This document shows, one piece after another, positions 58,984 through 64,000 of a stretch of 64,000 nucleotides of DNA. Both the position numbers and the translations under genes were made by a program. Source of the stretch: Sinohyriopsis cumingii (lineage: Eukaryota > Mollusca > Bivalvia > Unionida > Unionidae); contig CM068829.1 in the NCBI GenBank assembly GCA_028554795.2, positions 135,260,579 to 135,324,578 of the forward strand. The letters are read 5' to 3'. How positions within the stretch are numbered: position 1 is the stretch's first letter; every line of letters starts with the position of its first letter. The notes below the pieces were generated by a model, which ran no database searches, had not been told where the DNA came from, and worked only from the letters and a program-made list of their open reading frames with translations.

Positions 58984-61730
58984 GCTTAACCCAACCCCAA
59001 AAGGCACACACACGAATACAAACACACATGCTGCAATTACAAAGCGGAGGACGCTTTTGTTTTCTTTTCCGTGTCAAATTAACTTTGACATTAATCTTTT
59101 GTAACCGAAATCGATATAAATCGTCCTAGCAAAAAGATCTCGATATCGTAACTTCTGTTTGAATTTACTTGCTTTCTCCACGTATGACTCAAGCAGCCTA
59201 CATTCATCAAAATCCATAACTGGCAGTCTTAAATTTGTATGACCTCCTAGGACCGGATAGAATCAACATATTTCTGTCTTTCTCTCTATCTCAGTTAAGT
59301 GAAGCTATATTATGGATGAAACAAGTAATGGGGGGAAAAAAACTGATAGCCAGTAAGACCTTTTGATGAGGGTAGGTTGTGCAAGCATACCACTGAGTTT
59401 TGTGAAGGCATGTGACTTTACATTGATTTAAAAATCAAATAATGTTTATTTGTATCCAGGTTAACTTAACAATGAACTTAACCGTTTTTGAAATAAACAA
59501 ACAATAAATTATTTTCTTTGCTCCTACAGAAAATCATCCATAACGTTTGGTGACGGATAGAGAAAAAGGTGTCTGGTTATCATGCAGAAACCACAAAGGA
59601 AAGAATGCAGACGGAGGGATATCATCATAACACCAACACTTTATATAACGCAATGCACGTGTACATGCTAAATTCTCCTCATTCAAATGTTAAGATCTTA
59701 CATGTCTGATTGTTGTGCTTTGTACGACTTATTGTCATGTTCTATTACATTTATCCTAAACTTGACAGGGTCAATGGTTGAGTCGCCATATAAGGTAAAA
59801 CACATTTAAGTTTTTGCAGCTTTTTTCAAATTTTTTATATTTCTCCAATAAATGAAAAACCATTCACTTTTTGCAGTAATAGATCCGGTTAGTAGAAAAA
59901 TCCTTGCCGTTACAATTGCTGCAACAAATGAAGAAATGCTCATTTATCACATTTTTAGTTAATGTTGCTACATACCATATCTATTTCCCTGTGACACTCT
60001 GGAATCGACCACCTGTAAGACAATAAATATATAATAATCATACATACTATCAACCATCAAGTTCGTAGTGGATAATGTCATTTCAATAGATATGTATCCT
60101 CTCATTTAAGCGTCAGGGATATTGGGATATCCCCCGTCTACTAGTTAATCTGAAATAAGCCATATTTCCTAATGATTTGTGGGAACTCAGTTCTCCGACC
60201 TGGTGCATCAGTATCTCATATAATATCAACGATCACGAGAGATACAAATTTTTACGATATTAGAGAGAAGCAACGATTGAAAGATGAGTCTTCGATAAAT
60301 CTATCTAGGTAAGACATGCCTTACATTTCTATTTTTCTTTATATTATTTTTGGTACAGATGCTTGAACACGACAGGAGTACGAACACTGTCTTGGCACGT
60401 TTGCCCATTCATATTTCGTATCACTAACATAATCCCCTCTACCCCACCCCATCACCAATTCCTCTCATTTTGGCCTGAATCCTTATGGTTTGGCGCATAC
60501 ATTTATATAAAAATTGTGCTCAAACGCGGGAAATTCCACTGCTGCGATAGCAGGCGTTGTTCTTTACTAACGTCCACAAAGACATAAATTTAGGAAACTG
60601 TCTTACGAGGACAAACGTTTGAAAACATTTCACTGGACAGCGGATATTTTAAACCTACGTGACAGTAATGGTCGAAGATCAGTATTCTGTAATGAGGTGA
60701 GGGTTGGGGACTTGCTGATATAGAAAACAAAAACTTATCATAAACTTGTATCATTCTACAGTTGCTATATTTTCTCTGTGTAAACAGTGGCCAGAGCAGT
60801 AATTATTTACTTTAAATCTAACACCTTGGACACAACTACGTCACTCGTTTTCCAACTAGCGTCTGTACACAACATACCAACTATGTCCCTAAATACGTAG
60901 GTTGCATTCAAATGCACATTACTTTAATTTAATGGTTTTGCTGATGCTGCATCATAACAGCACACAATGTGTGACTATCCAACGAACATTTGTCATTCTC
61001 AAAGAAACTGAGATATTTGATGTTTTATCACTCGACCTAATGTCTCCATAATAAATAACAAAGTTAGCATATGTAATGTTTGATATTCCTTGCACTATAT
61101 TGCTAGCCAAGTACACAGTGTCTTACCACGCTTTTATTGCAGGAAGCGGCGACGAATATTTTGGATAGTAAGATATGAACTTTTCAATTATTCTTTGCAA
61201 TACGTTGATATCCATCTTTGCTATGTTTTGTTGCTAACTCAGTATCATAAAGGCATACTACCTACGAATGTTTGATGACAAGTTGTCATGCTTGGGAATT
61301 TTGTAGATATTTTAAGACATAAACATCTTGCCAAGCAGCGAAACAATAATGGCTTCTGCTTAGTGAACATTGCAGTCACCAATGCCGCTTGGAAGATAAT
61401 GTATGAGCATCGTTTTATATTCGAATCCATTAATGGAACCATTCGAAATAGATATTTTGAAGATCAACAATATTGATAATAGGATCTATAACCTAGAGTT
61501 TGTTACATCCAAGACAAATTGCAAGACAAACAAATCGGATGCTAGCAACTTTGAAATGCCTCGCTGTCACTTGTATACAATACCATTTTTCATCGTTTCA
61601 AAAACAGGGAAAATGCATGGCATTCGTACAATGGCTGCATTATATGACGAACGTCAGCCAGCAGATATCATCATATTCACAATGCTGTGTTTTCCTTTTT
61701 CTTTGTAGTTTAGATTAGATTCAACCCTGT
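58984..61730. other. Non-coding stretch
   Basis: No gene, RNA or clear repeat is supported. Frames at 60363-60587 and 61090-61708 are unrecognised and overlap each other in several frames. Confidence 0.4.
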
Positions 61731-61734
61731 AAAT

Positions 61735-64000
61735 TGATCTGAGTTGCTTCTGATAACTTTTTGCAACATCATCCAAAGCATATCGCTTGTCAGCGTACAC
61801 AGAATGGTCACTTTTTGTCGAATGTTACAGTATACAGCACGTCTTTGTTTGACCTGATCTTATTCAAAGTCGCATAATGTTTTCTCTAGAAGTGCATTTA
61901 CATAATCGACATGACTGAGAACATTTTTGACGACGCTTTTCTTGATGCCTTTTGCACGCTTTGTTTTTGTCTCCCTGCCAGCAAGCCTAATTCAATGTAT
62001 CTTTGATCTGGGAACAAAGAACACTGCTATTGGAACAAAAAAGTATCATATTTGACATTGCCAGTGACCTTCTTGTTGCTTGCTATCACACATATAATCT
62101 GAAACAGAAAATAGTTATTTTGCTTCTTACATGTCTTCGTAAGTTTCACAAGTCCTAATCTCGTAATATAAGGAATCGGTATCCGTAAGAAACAAACAGC
62201 TCGGTCTTGTCACCATACTTCACCTTGATGCAGCCATAATGGAAGTCGTACATTAACAGCTTTAACTATTTCAGAATAGCAGAATAGCAAAACGGAAGTA
62301 GATCAGTTTTTGAGAAAGATATGCGTCTTCGTTTTATGGATAGCTACACGGTTCCCATGAAATATTTTTATTGCGATATAACCAGGATCGACCACTTACT
62401 TGTCTAGCTGTTCTTTCTTCTTAAATATTCCTTCTTTGATACGTTCTATCATTTTGCCAAGAGCTTAAAGACGTTCTTTTCAAACGCTTTTTCATTCTGC
62501 TATGTTAAAACTCCTCTGAAAGGCTTCGTGTTTTAATTCGATCAAACAGCGAATTCTGACTAGTTCAGAACAAGATCAAACATTACTTCAGATTTTGTAG
62601 TAAATGAAACAACACATCTTATCCATCAGGTACAGAATTAGCTTTGGAGTGCTGAAGTTAACAACACCTAGTTTTTCATTGATATCTAACGTTTGTGGAC
62701 ATAATATAGCGTCGTCCACAGTCTTACTTTCTGGTTCGAGTTGTTTCTCATTATGCAGATCATGAAGTTTATTTGGGGTATCTGAGATCGACTTCTAGAA
62801 TGTAACCAGTGTCGTTGTCGCTTCATAACATTTCTTCAGTAAGCCGTAATGGCCGTATCCAATAAAATCCGCCAGCGGGAGCGTTTGTAACATAGCCCTG
62901 TCATAAAGGTTCTGGATCACTATGCAACCTATAAGCCTGTTGTGCTGCGTTGCATCATACCCTGGTAAATACCTAATGTTTGCGACCAAATGTCTATGAG
63001 AAGTAGCTAAGACACCAAAGCCCAGCCCTTTATCGATAAAGTGGTACGTATCGATGTTCCTAATCACTTTCAGCTGAACCTTAGGCAATGTAATAGCGGT
63101 ATTATAAGCCACTGCCCGCATAATACTATGCAGGATCCAACACGTAAGACGACTTGTAATAGTTCAAAGACGTCAGCAGGCAACATCACGTTCGTCTATA
63201 GATACATGTAATCGTACTCGCCAAGAATTTTGAGATCGAACTTATTCCAAAACTTGCAGGAATGTCCGAATTACACATCCGAGACATCCCCGTTATTGTT
63301 CTTGCTAAAGAACACATTTTTCTGTGAAAGGCTCGTTCATTGAACCGCTCTAAGGACGACATGAAGTCAGATATGTAGATTCCTTTGTATTATACAAGTT
63401 CAATATGCAGGTCAAACTCCATCGCTGTATAAAGAAATACTTGTGTGTATTTGACCAGCTCCTCTAACAACGCTTGCATGAGACGCAGATAGCCCAGTCA
63501 AAGTGGCATGTAGCGCTCCATGATGTTTGGAATGCATGTAATATGCTAGTTATATTTTCCCATGCGCTTCACTATTAGATGTGTGTCGTAGAAGCGCAGG
63601 TCATGCATAATCACTGGCGTCTTGAAATGGAGATTGCATTTGTTGTGAGCCACGCCAGTGAAATGACAATGATCTCTAACCCGATCGTATCCAAGTGTGT
63701 TTTTGCACAGTCAACAATGATCAGCCTTTGTGAAATTATTTATATCTCCTGTTGTATAAACCATTTTGCCGCAGAAATAATGCTTACATACTTTTCACTT
63801 TAAACAGGCATTTTACAAAATGGTCAATACAATCTCCTACGTTTTCTGCGAAAACATGACCAATCAGTTGCTACTGCTGTTTTACTTACTTGCTCATGAC
63901 CTCCTTTTTGTCTTCTTCTGTATCCACTTTTTCAACGCAGTGTATGCAAAGTATTTGCATAAAATAGCTTTGCTACTGCCATCATGTTGGCTAATATGGT
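61735..64000 (-). pseudogene. Decayed type-B DNA polymerase with HNH-like finger (DNA_pol_B_2 type), partial
   Basis: The N-terminal side runs off the right edge. Minus-strand trace: VEKVDTEEDKKEVMSK (63930), NTLGYDRVRDHCHFTGVAHN with KCN (63690-63640, the HNH-like finger), YDTHLIVKRMGKYN (63580), HITCIPNIMERYM, DFMSSLERFNE (63375), YVLDPA*YYAGSGL (63145) and the open block 63121-62795 with GVLATSHRHLVAN and LPGYDATQHNRLIG. Then come KLHDLHNEKQLEPESKTVDD, STPKLILYLMDKM, KTVKAVNVRLPLWLHQGEV-type palm remnants, PYITRLGLVKL in place of the usual TDTDSLYYEI, NKKVTGNVKYDTF, KASRKASSKMFSVMS and finally VTFDKK with YADKRYALDD at 61790-61770. Block order is that of Maverick-family polymerases. Very many stops and frameshifts. 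Confidence 0.8.

Noticed and set aside
48475-58989. Target-site duplication around the Polinton
   Set aside because: The six bases on either side (ACCATC and GCTTAA) do not match, so no duplication is claimed.

Overview
The window reads as nuclear DNA of a marine invertebrate, most likely a mollusc (bivalve-like). It is AT-rich, has long AT/GA and trinucleotide microsatellites, carries tRNA-headed SINEs of a kind familiar from mollusc genomes, and contains several HSPA12-type Hsp70 sequences, a family strongly expanded in bivalves. There is no operon structure. Real protein-coding sequence is split by introns or decayed by stops and frameshifts.

Host genes. One HSPA12-like gene lies on the minus strand. 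Four exons are readable (44999-44697, 26518-26294, 25471-25321, 25058-23992). They join in phase to 581 codons plus stop and contain all the Hsp70 nucleotide-binding motifs. Only a short start exon is missing. Its first readable intron is about 18.2 kb. The 3' end of the gene is duplicated in tandem as a dead copy (22480-23343), and another dead last-exon copy lies on the plus strand at 2190-3203.

Mobile and viral-type DNA dominates the right two thirds. (1) A Polinton/Maverick element with recognisable ends spans 48481-58983 (10.5 kb; inverted terminal repeats of about 240-250 bp starting AG and ending CT). It holds broken genes for an A32-like packaging ATPase, a small zinc-ribbon protein, a retroviral-type integrase, a protein-primed DNA polymerase B continuous with an SF1 helicase, and capsid-region remnants. 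A minisatellite flanked by inverted repeats sits inside it. (2) Inside the large HSPA12 intron, 28.8-40.8 kb is a graveyard of plus-strand Polinton-type genes: ATPase, two separate double-jelly-roll capsid remnants, a different type of polymerase B, and an adenain-like protease. Two LINE fragments interrupt it. (3) A further capsid remnant lies at 11771-12800. (4) A decayed polymerase B with an HNH-like finger runs from 61735 off the right edge on the minus strand.

Layout: 1-22 kb, mostly AT-rich non-coding DNA with an HSPA12 pseudogene, SINE pieces, a capsid fossil and microsatellites; 22.5-26.5 kb, HSPA12 3' exons and tandem duplicate; 26.5-44.7 kb, giant intron with viral fossils; 44.7-45.0 kb, first conserved HSPA12 exon; 48.5-59.0 kb, Polinton; 59-64 kb, non-coding DNA then the polymerase B fossil. 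The host gene could still be expressed. The viral-type genes as read here cannot be, because every one examined carries stops or frameshifts. All calls come from reading the sequence by eye against known family motifs. No database search was run.
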